A stretch of 64,000 nt of DNA. Source: Cephalotrichum gorgonifer. Taxonomy: Eukaryota; Ascomycota; Sordariomycetes; Microascales; Microascaceae. This document shows, in pieces, positions 47,328 to 57,363 of this stretch. Numbering within the stretch: position 1 is the stretch's first letter; every line of letters starts with the position of its first letter. The position numbers and the translations under genes are program-made. The stretch covers positions 2,691,863 to 2,755,862 of the forward strand of contig ONZQ02000002.1 of the NCBI GenBank assembly GCA_900312665.1, given 5' to 3'. Under the pieces are notes generated by a model. It was given only the letters and a program-made list of their open reading frames with translations. It did no database searches and was not told where the DNA came from.

Positions 47328-49804
47328 ATGAGCACCCCCACCGCCACACCCCGTCCGTATCGATCTCGAGTCAAAAGACCCTGCGATCGGTGTAGACGGC
47401 GTAAAACGACATGTTCACTTCCAGCCAACGGGCCTTGCAAGAGCTGTGCTGATGTTGACCATCCATGCACTTTCGACATGCCACCGGCCAAGAGACACCG
47501 TGGCTCGGATACCATTCGGTCCAATGGCGGTTCCGTGGCGCCGGCCCAAGGTCCAGATTCTACCCTGCCTGCCGATGCACACCGGCCTAGTCCTGCAGCC
47601 ACCAGATCATCCCACCCGCTTTCCGATCCCCAAAATGGTGGCGATGGCAGCTCGCATGGCTCCCCTATTCCAGCATTAGTCCAACATAGCAGCCCGAGGG
47701 AGGTTCACGGGACCACAGGATCAACCCTTGCCCCACATATATTAACACTACGAAGCCCCGCAGACCGGCCCTATTCTTTAGCGCCCCGGCGGATATCGAG
47801 TGCTGTTGACTCTTTACATCATGTAGCAAGTCCTCCAGCTATTCAACATGTCTGCTCACTAGACCACCTTTGTGGTTCCACGGCACATTTGTGCGGTATC
47901 TCAGCCGATATGGACCCGTGGCTTCTCCGCCATTGCAGGTACGACGAGTACGGCCTCTGTCGCCTATATGGTGCCCTCCTTCGCAATGTCGGGGGTGTTC
48001 CCATACAGGGCCTGGTCCCCGTACACTTCATGCTTGCAGATCACCGGAACTCGAGCCCGAACGCAGGAAGCGATACGCGTTACGCGAGCAGGCTGAAGCT
48101 CAACCAGCTTGTCTCCCCCAGCCATGGCGAGCTGTTGCTGTCTCTGTACGTGCATCTACACACTGTTTCCTCTACTCACCACATGAAATTTGCCACTAAC
48201 TTCACTAGATTTCTAACTTTCGTGTTCCCTATGGTGCCCATTATATCGCGATCTCAACTGGAACAGCAAGGGTTAGGCCATGTGATGCCGGTCGTTCTTC
48301 TCGCGGCCATTTATGCCTCTGCGTTACCATTTGTGGCACATGACCCGATTTTGTTCGTCTCGGGAGCATACGACCAAGCTTTGAGCGGTGAGCTTTGGGA
48401 TATGGTCGTCCGGGGAATAAAGGAGGAGACTCATACTCCGGGACTCGCAACTATCCAGGCCTCTATTCTCTACTTGCAACGCCTTCCCGCTCACAACCAA
48501 CAGGTCCTAAGCGACACTCCGTCGAGGTTATCCTTTCATGGTAGCACCGTTGCTGTCGCCATGTCGCTAGGCCTCCACCTTGAACCTCGGCCGTGGGGAA
48601 TCCCGGCATGGGAGAAACGATTGCGAAGACGACTTTGGTGGGCTATTTATTTGGAAGACAAGTGGAGCAGCTTGCTCCTTGGACGGCCTCCGCTTATACG
48701 AGCCGAAGAATGGGACGTGTTCGATCTGGACGACCTGGATTTCGAGTTAGACGACCCCATGGCAAGCAATCGTCGGTTTCCAAACATAGAACGATCGTCC
48801 CGGGGGATTATCTTTCAACATTTCATCAAGCTTGCTCAGCTGGTAGAGACAATTCATCACACATTCTAGTACGTCTACCATGGCTACAACTTAATACCCC
48901 GGCTTAGCGACCTTAACTAACATGACATGCTTCTATCTTTGAAGCACCCTCAAGGCCTCCCAAAAGCTTTGTGAGGACTTTCGCGCATCCATTGATGCAG
49001 CCCGGCCCATACGAGAAGGTCTTCAAGCTTGGTACTCCAAGTTACCAGATGACCTGCATCTCAAGCCGCGTCTCGAAGGCACTCATTCCTATGAGCACCG
49101 ACAGGGCGTGGCCGCGCTGCATATCTCCTACCTAACTCTAGAGGTTTTCTTGTATCGAGCCATTCTGCGACCTCTGGCCAAATCCCCGCCACCGCCGCCC
49201 ATCTTCCCTGAGGGTAGTAATATTTCCAATCTATGGGGCACTGTCTCAGATTTGGGACCATCGGTGTCGTCCTGGTTGCTCGACGACTTGGTGATTGATA
49301 ATCTTGAAGACTCAGATCAGCAAAATCCTGGTGTGGAGTTTTCAAAGTTCGGCGAGGCAGCGGAAGTTACGTTGAATGCCGCGGAAAAGTGCGCCGGTAT
49401 TATCGTAAAGTTCGTTGCTAACCTCGTATCCAAGGACTTCGACGTACTGTGGTACAGCTGTAGGTTTTTTATCATTTGGAGTCTCATACTATTATTACTG
49501 CAAGGCACTAGCTGATCCATGCTTTATAGGGATCCGGATATGTTTCCCGACGGTGACTGGTTTCATCACTCTATTGCTTGTCCAGGCTCCGACAGTTCGC
49601 CACGCGGCCAAATCTAAAGAGCTCTTAGATGGATGGTCGTTATCCTTACGAAGTCAACACAAGAGCCACGAGGGGCTCATGACTCTGGGTTTGATGCGTC
49701 TGCATAGCCTACATACCGTAGACCTAGCTCAGGTCTTTATGTTGTCAGCTTCAGCTGTGGAGGTATTACGGGGGGTCAACATGGAAGACACTGAAGAGAT
49801 ATGA
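47328..49804 (+). CDS. Zn2Cys6 transcription factor (cluster regulator candidate)
   Basis: Three exons, 47328-48868, 48945-49459 and 49530-49804, give 776 residues. The N-terminal binuclear zinc cluster has Cys 19, 22, 29, 37, 40 and 47 (spacing 2-6-7-2-6) with basic R-R-R-K between. A Ser/Pro/His-rich linker follows to about residue 200. The fungal-specific middle homology domain includes R-R-L-W-W-A-I-Y-L-E-D-K-W-S-S-L-L-L-G-R-P-P (about residue 430). Intron 2 restores W-Y-S-W-I-R-I-C-F, typical of the class. Architecture recalls nitrogen-pathway activators, but I cannot name an orthologue. It converges on the racemase-like gene 148 bases away and is the only regulator inside the 47-55 kb cluster, so it is the best candidate to bind the TCGGGCAA elements. 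Confidence 0.92.
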
Positions 49805-49952
49805 TGTCAAGCGCGCGAATGTCATAGCTTTGTCTCGAATTACAGAGCCAGACTGGCAACAAATAAATGCGAAGGGACGGAAGACAACCAGGGTATGGTA
49901 CTGGCAGCTATGGAAATATCAAGTAATATTACATTGCAGAGTCACCCCGCCT

Positions 49953-50681
49953 TCACTTCTTCGCAAACAGCTTGCCCCATGATGACTCTAATGGCGTCAT
50001 GTCCACCTCGCATGCGCGCAGCATCTCCCATATAACCGTAATGACCGTGTCGAATACAGGCAAGTCATGTTCCTTCTCCCAGTGTGAGACCCTCTGTGCT
50101 GCCTTAAGGTTCGTGCAGAATGTGGTGATTGCCTGAACCTTCATATCCGCCACCTCCTTTACCATGCCGTCCAGTGTGGGCTCATCAATGGTGGCGAAAG
50201 TCGAATTTTTCGAAATGCGCAAGTGCCTCTCCTTGCCACAGTCGACACCAATTGTGCCGTATGTCTTGATGATCGCCTCCTGCACGTCATCCGTGTACGG
50301 TGTCACGAGGCCGAGATCTTGGACACCAAACTCCCTCAGGGCCTTGTTTAACGCGAGAACCGAGGTAGTGGCAGGGATCCCAGTCGCCGCCGTAATGTCG
50401 GCGCAGAGCTTCTCGTCGGCCTCGAACCCCAGCCAGCCAGAGGAGGTGCCGCTCCACCCGATCATGTCCACCTCGGCATCTGCTAAGAGCTGAGCGGCCG
50501 CAACAAGCTTGTCGTTCTGGAATTGTTGTAGTCCGTCTTGGTCTAGGCTGATTTTGAGGACGTTGAACCGCGAGAAGTGGACCGACACACTGGGCAGCGA
50601 TGATATAATGGCCTGGGTTAGAGGCTCGAGGCTGGTGTTTGAGGAGGGGGTAAGTATCCCCAACTTGACGATGCGAGTCAT
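49953..50681 (-). CDS. Maleate isomerase/arylmalonate decarboxylase-like protein (Asp/Glu racemase superfamily)
   Basis: A single exon of 242 residues. The N-terminal KLGILTPSSNTSLEP and the middle WSGTSSGWLGFEADE match the maleate isomerase/AMDase branch of the Asp/Glu racemase superfamily. Superfamily racemases use two Cys on opposite faces of the substrate. Here the second is present (C189 in T-T-F-C-T-N-L), but the first position lies in W76-S-G-T-S-S with no Cys. AMDase also keeps only the second Cys, so decarboxylation or isomerisation through one Cys is possible. Hydantoin racemases belong to the same superfamily, so a link to the neighbouring hydantoinase is attractive but unproven. 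It is divergent from the NCS1 permease and shares its promoter. Confidence 0.85.
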   Translation of the reverse strand: MTRIVKLGILTPSSNTSLEPLTQAIISSLPSVSVHFSRFNVLKISLDQDGLQQFQNDKLVAAAQLLADAEVDMIGWSGTSSGWLGFEADEKLCADITAATGIPATTSVLALNKALREFGVQDLGLVTPYTDDVQEAIIKTYGTIGVDCGKERHLRISKNSTFATIDEPTLDGMVKEVADMKVQAITTFCTNLKAAQRVSHWEKEHDLPVFDTVITVIWEMLRACEVDMTPLESSWGKLFAKK

Positions 50682-51236
50682 TGTTCAAGTTAAACTTAAA
50701 AAGAGATAGCAAAGGCAAGCAAGGAATGGTGAACCAGGATTTTTCGCAGATTGGAATACAACAAAGTCCGAGAAGAATAGGTTGTGGTTGTCCTAAAGAG
50801 AAGAAACAAATCGAGAGAGATGAGAAGCTATATCTAGCGTGTATTAGTTACAGGAAGGAAGCATCCCACGGTTTTTGAATTAGTCATAGGTGTTGAAGGC
50901 ATATCGGGCAACATCGGGCAACTTGCCCGATGCCTTATCAATGGCCGATCTTATCGATCGCGCAACTGGTGGAGTCTGGAGTACCCCTGCACTACTCCGC
51001 TTACACGTTATCATCCACTCTTCAGATAAAGGTACAAATCCAGGCGATTGGTGGTTGTATAGAAGACCTTCGGAATACATGATAGGGGTACGACCTTACC
51101 AGGATGCGCAGAGGCGGCGTATAAATACGGTGTAGATATATCTCGTAGCTTGTAGCCCTTCTCGGTGTGCGTAATTCGCAAAGGCACTCGTCCTATTCAG
51201 CTACGGCTTCTGCTTGCCGTTCATCCTAAGCCCTTC
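50682..51236. promoter_or_regulatory. Divergent promoter of racemase-like and NCS1 permease genes
   Basis: This 555-base bidirectional promoter contains the TCGGGCAA palindrome (50912-50932) near its centre and six HGATAR (GATA-factor) matches: AGATAG 50704, TTATCA 50935, TTATCG 50951, TTATCA 51008, AGATAA 51024 and TGATAG 51080. HGATAR is bound by AreA-type nitrogen regulators. The arrangement suggests nitrogen-metabolite control plus pathway-specific control. Confidence 0.6.
50904..50932. promoter_or_regulatory. TCGGGCAA element: direct copy plus perfect 21-bp palindrome
   Basis: TCGGGCAA occurs at 50904 and 50914 and inverted at 50923. The last two form a perfect palindrome of 10-base arms around a single C (50912-50932). 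The palindrome is about 230 bases from the racemase-like start and about 305 from the permease start. The same element recurs upstream of the hydantoinase. Its symmetry and CGG content fit a Zn2Cys6 dimer site; the binding protein is inferred. Confidence 0.7.
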
Positions 51237-53458
51237 ATGACAACTCACGAAAGTTCCGGCCGCGCCGGAAATGGCATCTCTCGTCCGCGGCGGCTTTTGG
51301 AAGCGGTGCAAGTCAAGAACAACGAGTCTGGTTCGTCCAAGAGCAAATTTGGCAAGTGGTCCAACATCGACCTTGATCCCACGCCCCCGTCCCAGCGAAT
51401 CTGGACATCTTGGTCGTTTTTTGCCTACCAGTTCAGCATCGCATTCTCTCCGACGACGTACAATGTCGGCGCGAGTCTCTATGCCATCGGTCTAAACTGG
51501 TGGACCATCTTCATCGCATCTAGTAAGAACAATCATGTCATCCAGGCTATTTGTGGCATCTAACCTCCGATGGTAGTAATCGTGTCGATCCTGATTGCCA
51601 TCCTGCTCTACCTGAACTCCAGAGGGTCTGTTTGGTGAGTAAACCCGAGTATACTGACCCTAAGGTTTAACGACATGTATACAATGGATGGCTAACCACA
51701 CTTCGTAGGTATCATATTGGTTATCCCACTATCATTCGGTCCTCCGCGGGCATCTACGGCTCGTTGGTGTATATCGCCATTCGTGGTGTAAGGGGCTTCC
51801 CTCAATATATATGTATTAGGCTGACGTGGGTGCTCTAGGTTGTTGCTGTTCTTTACATGGCCATCCAGTCCTTCTATGCCAGTAAATTCGTGGGAGTAAT
51901 GCTCCGATGTGTCTTCGGCCACAAGTGGACGGATATTCCCAACAGCAAGTTCCCTCCCTTTTATATCAGACCAATGCATGATCTCTAATTATCGAATAGT
52001 TCTCCCGGCCAGTGCCGGGATTACGTCCTCTGGGCTACTGGCTTTTGGTATCTTGTGGCTGTTGCAGCTCCCGTTTGCATTCATCCACCCTAGCAAGGTC
52101 AATATGGTCTTTCGGGTTAAGTCCGTGCTTGCACCCATTGGCCTAATTGCCACACTTATATGGGCACTGAAGAGCAGTGGGGGGGCAGACTTTAAAGGAC
52201 TGAGCACTTCTGAAGAAGCTCGCGGCCCAGCTCTGGCCTGGGCTTTTATGAAGGCCATCAACGCCATCGTGTCCAATGTCATCCCTCCCCTTGTTAACAT
52301 TGCCGATCTTGCTCGATATGGAAGCCGACCCAGTCAGACAATACCTATGCCGGTAGGTTTGGTCATTAGCAAGCCCCTAGTGACCTTCCTTGGCATGGTC
52401 ATTACGGCGGCAGGATACAAGCAGTTCGGAGAGGTAGGTTTGGCGTCATTTCCCAGCCCGCTCTCGGCTACTAACTTTGTGCTAGGCGTACTGGAATCTC
52501 TGGGACTTTTACAGCAGTGTTCTTGACAAGTATTGGGGTCCTGGGGCTCGAACATTGATATTCCTAGCAGCCGCAATCCAGGTCAGCCTATTCGCTTTTA
52601 CCGTTGTTTTTCTCGTTACTAGTTCTATACTAATGTACGATCAGGCTTTTGCTACTTTCGCAACTAACCTTAGTAGCAACTCTATCCCCGTCGGTAGTGA
52701 TTTGGCTGGCTTATTTCCCAAGTATTTCACAATTGTCCGAGGGCAAATCCTCTGCTTCTTCCTAGCTTGGGCTTGCGGTAAGTCTTCCTTTCCAACGAAG
52801 ATGCCCATCATCTACTAATACATATACTTCACAGTTCCGTGGAAGCTCACGTACTCGGCTGCGTCCTTCCTGTCTTTCCTCAGCTCGTATCTGTGCTTTA
52901 TTTGCCCCATCGTTGCATGCATGGTGTAAGTGATAGCCCCAGGCCTACCTCCCGCTCCAAAATGGAAGACATGCAAGGCTGACAGCTTTGCTACCTCGTA
53001 GTGTTGACTACTGGCTTGTCCGAAAGGGAAACCTTCATGTTCCCTCGCTTTATTCTACTAATCCCGATTCCCCGTATTATTTCACCAAGGGCTTCAACTT
53101 GCGGGCGTTCGGCTCTTGGTTCGCAGCCATCCTCATCGTCATTCCGGGAGTTGCCAACACCATCGCTCCCGGATCCATTGGAATCGCCGCCGTGAGTTTG
53201 TACAACATGGGCTTCTTGGTGTCTACTACTGTGGCAGGGCTTCTATACTATATCTCATGCCAGATTTGGCCCGTCAAACTCTACCCCTCAAAGTACTCGG
53301 ATCGGCCCAAAACTTGGGAGTGCATGAGACACACTGAGGGATTCTTTATGGAGGATGACTGTTATCCCGAGCATCTGGCCGAGAATACCGTACTTGACGC
53401 CGAGAAAGGGAGCGATGATGGGAAGATGGATACGAAGAAAGGAATGAGCCAGGAGTAA
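51237..53458 (+). CDS. NCS1-family nucleobase/hydantoin/allantoin permease
   Basis: Nine exons (51237-51522, 51577-51634, 51709-51787, 51839-51944, 52000-52433, 52486-52581, 52645-52777, 52835-52925, 53002-53458) give 579 residues. NCS1 signatures follow in order: N-x-D-L-D-P-T-P-P-x-x-R-x-W near the start, Y-H-I-G-Y-P-T-I-I-R-S-S-A-G-I-Y-G, L-P-A-S-A-G-I-T-S, N-L-S-S-N-S-I-P-V-G-S-D-L, and V-D-Y-W-L-V-R near the end. The family (yeast Fur4/Dal4/Fui1, bacterial Mhp1) imports uracil, allantoin, uridine or hydantoins with H+ or Na+. Intron 4 (51945-51999) has a GC donor (A/GCAAGT), the only choice that keeps frame. Intron 6 (52582-52644) is stop-free and divisible by three but removes sequence not found in the family. 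Confidence 0.9.
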
Positions 53459-53824
53459 ATAACAAATGAAACTAATGCTAGTCGTGGTCAATTTTATAAA
53501 TACGCGGTTTAATCTTGAACAGCTCTCATTGCCACACACCAGTCAGGGTGCCTTGGCCGTCGATGAGATGGAACTTTCCGTGACAATCATCCATCCGGTT
53601 GGTACTGATGTATGCAGAGTGTAGCGTTAACGTCCGATCCTTCTATTCTAAGTCCACAAGAGTGGACGAGACTGTAGAGGAAATTTAAACGTATTACCCA
53701 TCTGAAGTTCAATCCATATGACTTTGAGGATGAACTGCCTGTCACATCCCGATCTAGTTGAAATAAAACATCTACATCTCGATAATTATCCTTGTAGATT
53801 CTTCCTTTAGCCCATTATACTAGC
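53459..53824. other. Intergenic, convergent 3' regions
   Basis: Short A/T-rich spacer between the convergent permease and hydantoinase genes. Nothing else seen. Confidence 0.6.
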
Positions 53825-55436
53825 CTAAAACTTCTCTACATCCCATGCTGGCAAGTCCTCGCAGAATGCACTACGCGTTCGTTTCACAAACTGGCCATAT
53901 CCCTTCTGGCCAACAATCCCTCCACTGTCACGATCCCACACAACTTCGCCCCTTATAATGGTATATCGTGGCCACTGGGAGACGTGCCTTCCCTCATACG
54001 GGGTATAGTCGACATTGTGATGGAGGGACGCGTTGGTGATATGGAACGGCGCCATCTGGGGATACCAGATGACCAGATCCGCGTCCGACACACCTGGAAT
54101 CAGAGCACCCTTCTGTGGGTACAACCCGTAAAGTTTGGCCGGGTTCGTACTCATCACTTCCACAAATTTCTGAGGTGTGAGACGACCCGCACTTAGTATG
54201 AGCGGCATGCGGGTCTCAACCCCCGGGCACCCATTGGGGATGTAGCGAAAGCGACCGAGGGGGGCGTCCTCCGTGATAGCCGACTTTTTGCCAATCTCCG
54301 CGTTGTTGTAGTAGAAGGCACAGTGGTCCGACGAGAGGATAGTAAACGTTCCATTCTGCAGTCCTCGCCAGATGCCCTCCTGGTCCTGGGTGTCCCGTGG
54401 AGGCGGCGCACAGACGCATTTGGCGCCCTCGAAGCCTGGCTGATCCAAATCCTCGCGGGTTAGGAATACGTACTGCGGACACGTTTCGGCGTACACTGGT
54501 AGGCCGTTGGTCTGCGCCTTTCGAATAGTCTCTGCGGCCGCCGGGGATGAGACGTGAACGATAAGGATCGGAGCGCCAATAAGTTGTCCCAAGCTAATGG
54601 CACGGTTGGTAGCTTCGCTCTCGAGGATCTGCGGTCGTGACGTTACGTGGTACTTGGGAGCCAGTAATAGACGGCTCTCGAGCTGCTCGGTCATCCAGGC
54701 CAGCACGTCGCCGTTCTCGGCATGGATCATGGTGGTAATTCCATCCGTCCGTGCTTGTAGTAAGACGTCCAGTATCTGGCTGTCCCGGAGCTGGAGGACC
54801 TCATATGTCATGTAGACCTTGACAGAGGAGACTCCACGTTCACGCAAGGTAGCGAATTCCGACAGAGCTTGGCGTGTCGGGTTCGCTACAATGACATGTA
54901 GGGAATAGTCGCAATATGTCGAATCTTTCGCTTTCTCTTGGGCCTCATCTAGCGCTTTCAACAAAGATGATTCGGCCCGGGGCTGAGGCGCAAACGCAAT
55001 AATTGTTGTCGTGCCGCCCGCTATAGCCGACCGAGTTCCTGTATGGCCATTAGAACAACCTCGGGTGGAATTGTTAAGAACAAGGGGTATTATACCTGAT
55101 TCAAAATCATCGGCAGATCTTCCTTTTCCAAAGAGTTCTGGCTCCGCAAGGTGTACATGTGCATCTATTCCGCCAGGCTATGGTGGCAGTTGTTAATAAA
55201 TTTCTCATGAACTAGTCCAAAGATGCTCTCTCCCAGGGTATTGCGGCGCTTACCATCACAAGACCCCCCTCAGCATCGATCAAGCGAGAGGTCTTGGCAC
55301 TAAGCAGGGAGCGCGCTGGAGCTAAGATGGCAATCTTGCCATCCTTGATGCCGATGTCGTAACGGCCGGTATCGACAGCTGTCACAACTGTGCCGTCAAT
55401 GACAACGCAGTCGAAGGAGTCGGTTCCAACAAACAT
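53825..55436 (-). CDS. Hydantoinase/dihydropyrimidinase-type cyclic amidohydrolase
   Basis: Three exons, 55254-55436, 55096-55177 and 53825-55038, give 492 residues. It opens cyclic amide rings (hydantoins, dihydropyrimidines) to N-carbamoyl acids. All binuclear-metal ligands of the family are present: H68 and H70 in H-V-H-L, the carbamylated K162 in S-S-V-K-V-Y, H194 in I-H-A-E-N, H250 in I-V-H-V-S-S, and D326 in S-S-D-H-C. The block A-E-T-C-P-Q-Y-V-F-L-T is typical of D-hydantoinase/DHPase. The frame reaches 55457 only from TTG, so ATG 55436 is chosen. There is no signal peptide, so it is cytosolic. It converges with the NCS1 permease. Allantoinase is less likely because of the A-E-T-C-P-Q block. 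Three TCGGGCA copies lie about 180 bases upstream. Confidence 0.92.
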
Positions 55437-56236
55437 AGTGGGCGGTACGTGGGTCAAGATGCTGCCGGTTAAGGTGTATAAATTTTAGGATAGGTAGTGG
55501 CTAAATCAACTATTGATGGCATGAACAAGCGAACCCCTCTTCCTTTCCACAAGGGAAATGGGGGGCTAGTAATCGGCTGGGATGGAGACCGGTGTACTTG
55601 GGTTGCGTTTGAACAAGGACGGGCAACTGTCGGGCAGATATCGGGCAACTTGCGGGGGAGAGCAGCCATGATAAGCGGCGCTGGGACTAATAGCCAGCTT
55701 CGGGCGATAAGGAGTTCGCCGTTAGACTTACCTAGCCAATCACCTACCCATGCCATATACCCCCACTTGCCAAGATGTACGCTAATGCGAAGTCCACGTG
55801 TCTCCAGCAAGGTCGTGTCGTTCAATGTTGGGGTATGGGGATATCCAGGATTGACTTACTAGACTAGGGGCACTGTACGGGGTGCCTTGTATAACTTTGG
55901 TCCTGTGAAACTTAATAATAAGATGTATACGTGATGGGAGACATTTACATCGGTGGGCGGTCATTTGAGGTCTCGGTCAAGCTAGCAGAGAGAAGGATCT
56001 GGATCTGGATCTCACATCCGCGCAGATCAATCGCAGCGGGCAGAGCACACACCTTCCCACCCGGGCCGAGACTAGGCACCGAAATAGACATGCTCTTCGA
56101 AACATCAGCTCGTCAACTTTTCGTCCCCGGATCTTCTCTCCGTCAATGCAATTATCGACGACTTCTCCTCATCGTGAAATTAGAAATCCTGCGAACGGCG
56201 CTGGCCATTTGGGCCGCTCTAGCATCCGCATCCACT
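55437..56236. other. Intergenic region, hydantoinase promoter
   Basis: This 0.8 kb region holds the hydantoinase promoter with the phased TCGGGCA repeats and one HGATAR match (CGATAA at 55705), then the upstream region of a small unknown gene. Frames running into that gene from 55931 are likely 5' UTR. Confidence 0.55.
55619..55648. promoter_or_regulatory. Three phased TCGGGCAA-type elements upstream of hydantoinase
   Basis: ACGGGCAA at 55619, TCGGGCAG at 55630 and TCGGGCAA at 55641 repeat at exactly 11 bases, one helical turn, in the same orientation. The last copy continues as CTTGC, giving TCGGGCAACTTGC, which is shared exactly with the permease promoter palindrome. The hydantoinase start codon is about 180 bases away. 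This is the main sequence evidence that the cluster genes are co-regulated. Confidence 0.7.
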
Positions 56237-56943
56237 ATGTCCTCCGACTCTACTTCTCAACAGGAACCGCTAACCCAAGTTGACGTTATTATCACGGGTG
56301 TTGAGGGCGCGGATAGGATTTCTGGAAACAATAATGCCACGTACGGCCCCGTACCCAGGGACGAGCAACTATTCCGGATTGAGTTGCTCGAGATTGCACC
56401 GTCGCCTATCCCTGTGTAGGACAGATCCCCTCTCCCCCACTCTTCCTTTTCGTGCTCACCTACGGGCCTTCCCTCCGTTCAGTTTCACTCTTTTTCAAGT
56501 CAATATGAGACTATAACTGAGGCATCCATAGTGACCAAATTTTTTTCGTCCTCCTCCGCGGCTATATCCCCCCTTCCAAGGAGAAGGATATAAATCCAGA
56601 CCACCTAGCCGCCGCAACACTCAGCATAACCCTCTCCGCACTCCTCTCCGACGGCGAAATAGAGAAGCCCAAGACGTACGCGGTGCCACTCCGCACCACG
56701 GCCTTCCGCGATAATGCCCACATATCTATCCGTGATGAGGAGGGTAACTTTGTGGATGGCCTGACGGGCAAGGGGAACAACGACATTGTGACTGACTTTT
56801 GGATCCCGGGGATGTTCCTGCGGACGGGGAGATGGACCTTCGAGGTCGTGGGTAGGCTGGGAGATGGAGGTAGCACTGGGAGTGGAGATGGGACTTGTTT
56901 GTTTTCCTTGACACTGACGCAGTCGTTGAAAGGGCGTATGTGA
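56237..56943 (+). CDS. Hypothetical protein of unknown function
   Basis: Two exons, 56237-56415 and 56532-56943, give 196 residues. The junction (CCT-GT/GTAGGA ... CATAG/T-GAC) joins I-P-V to D-Q-I-F-F-V-L-L-R-G-Y. Alternating hydrophobic stretches, many Gly/Asp turns and the end motif G-R-W-T-F-E-V-V-G-R-L-G suggest a small beta-rich domain. I do not recognise the family. No membrane segment is seen. The open frame extends upstream through a hydrophobic stretch (A-L-A-I-W-A-A-L-A-S-A-S) that resembles a signal peptide, but it has no nearby in-frame ATG, so a spliced upstream exon supplying secretion is possible. It sits between the hydantoinase and GH105 genes with no clear functional tie. 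Confidence 0.6.
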
Positions 56944-57363
56944 CAATTTGTTTTATCGGCTCTTACACGGTACCCCTTTCTACCCGCCCCGGCCCTAATA
57001 GTGAGGGAAAGTTCGCCAGGGAACAACCTACTACCATGATACTATGATAACAGCATATCACGTTTACCAGTGGGGGGGGGGATTCTAAGCAAGTCGTGGG
57101 GCAATATTTGCCTGACTAACTACTAATATATCCACATTACTCCCATCAACCAATCAAACTTTTATCACCAATATGCCATCTCGGCGGTCTGAATTACCAG
57201 TAGATCTGTCTATTCATTGTGGATCCATTCATCTATGCATTGAAGTGATGGACTTCGGGTGGCAGGTGTACGCACTCCTCAAGCCCTAGTAGTGTATAAT
57301 CCAGGGCCGGGCACTACCTTGCTCTCACGACCACCGGAGTAGGCTAAAATATTCCTCCCCCCT
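56944..57363. other. Intergenic, convergent 3' regions
   Basis: 0.4 kb spacer with a short G run near 57073-57081. Nothing else seen. Confidence 0.6.

Noticed and set aside
53825..55436. Allantoinase assignment for the cyclic amidohydrolase
   Set aside because: The A-E-T-C-P-Q-Y block and metal-site context fit hydantoinase/dihydropyrimidinase better. Allantoinase is not fully excluded, but no allantoin-pathway gene is adjacent apart from the general DAL5-like family.
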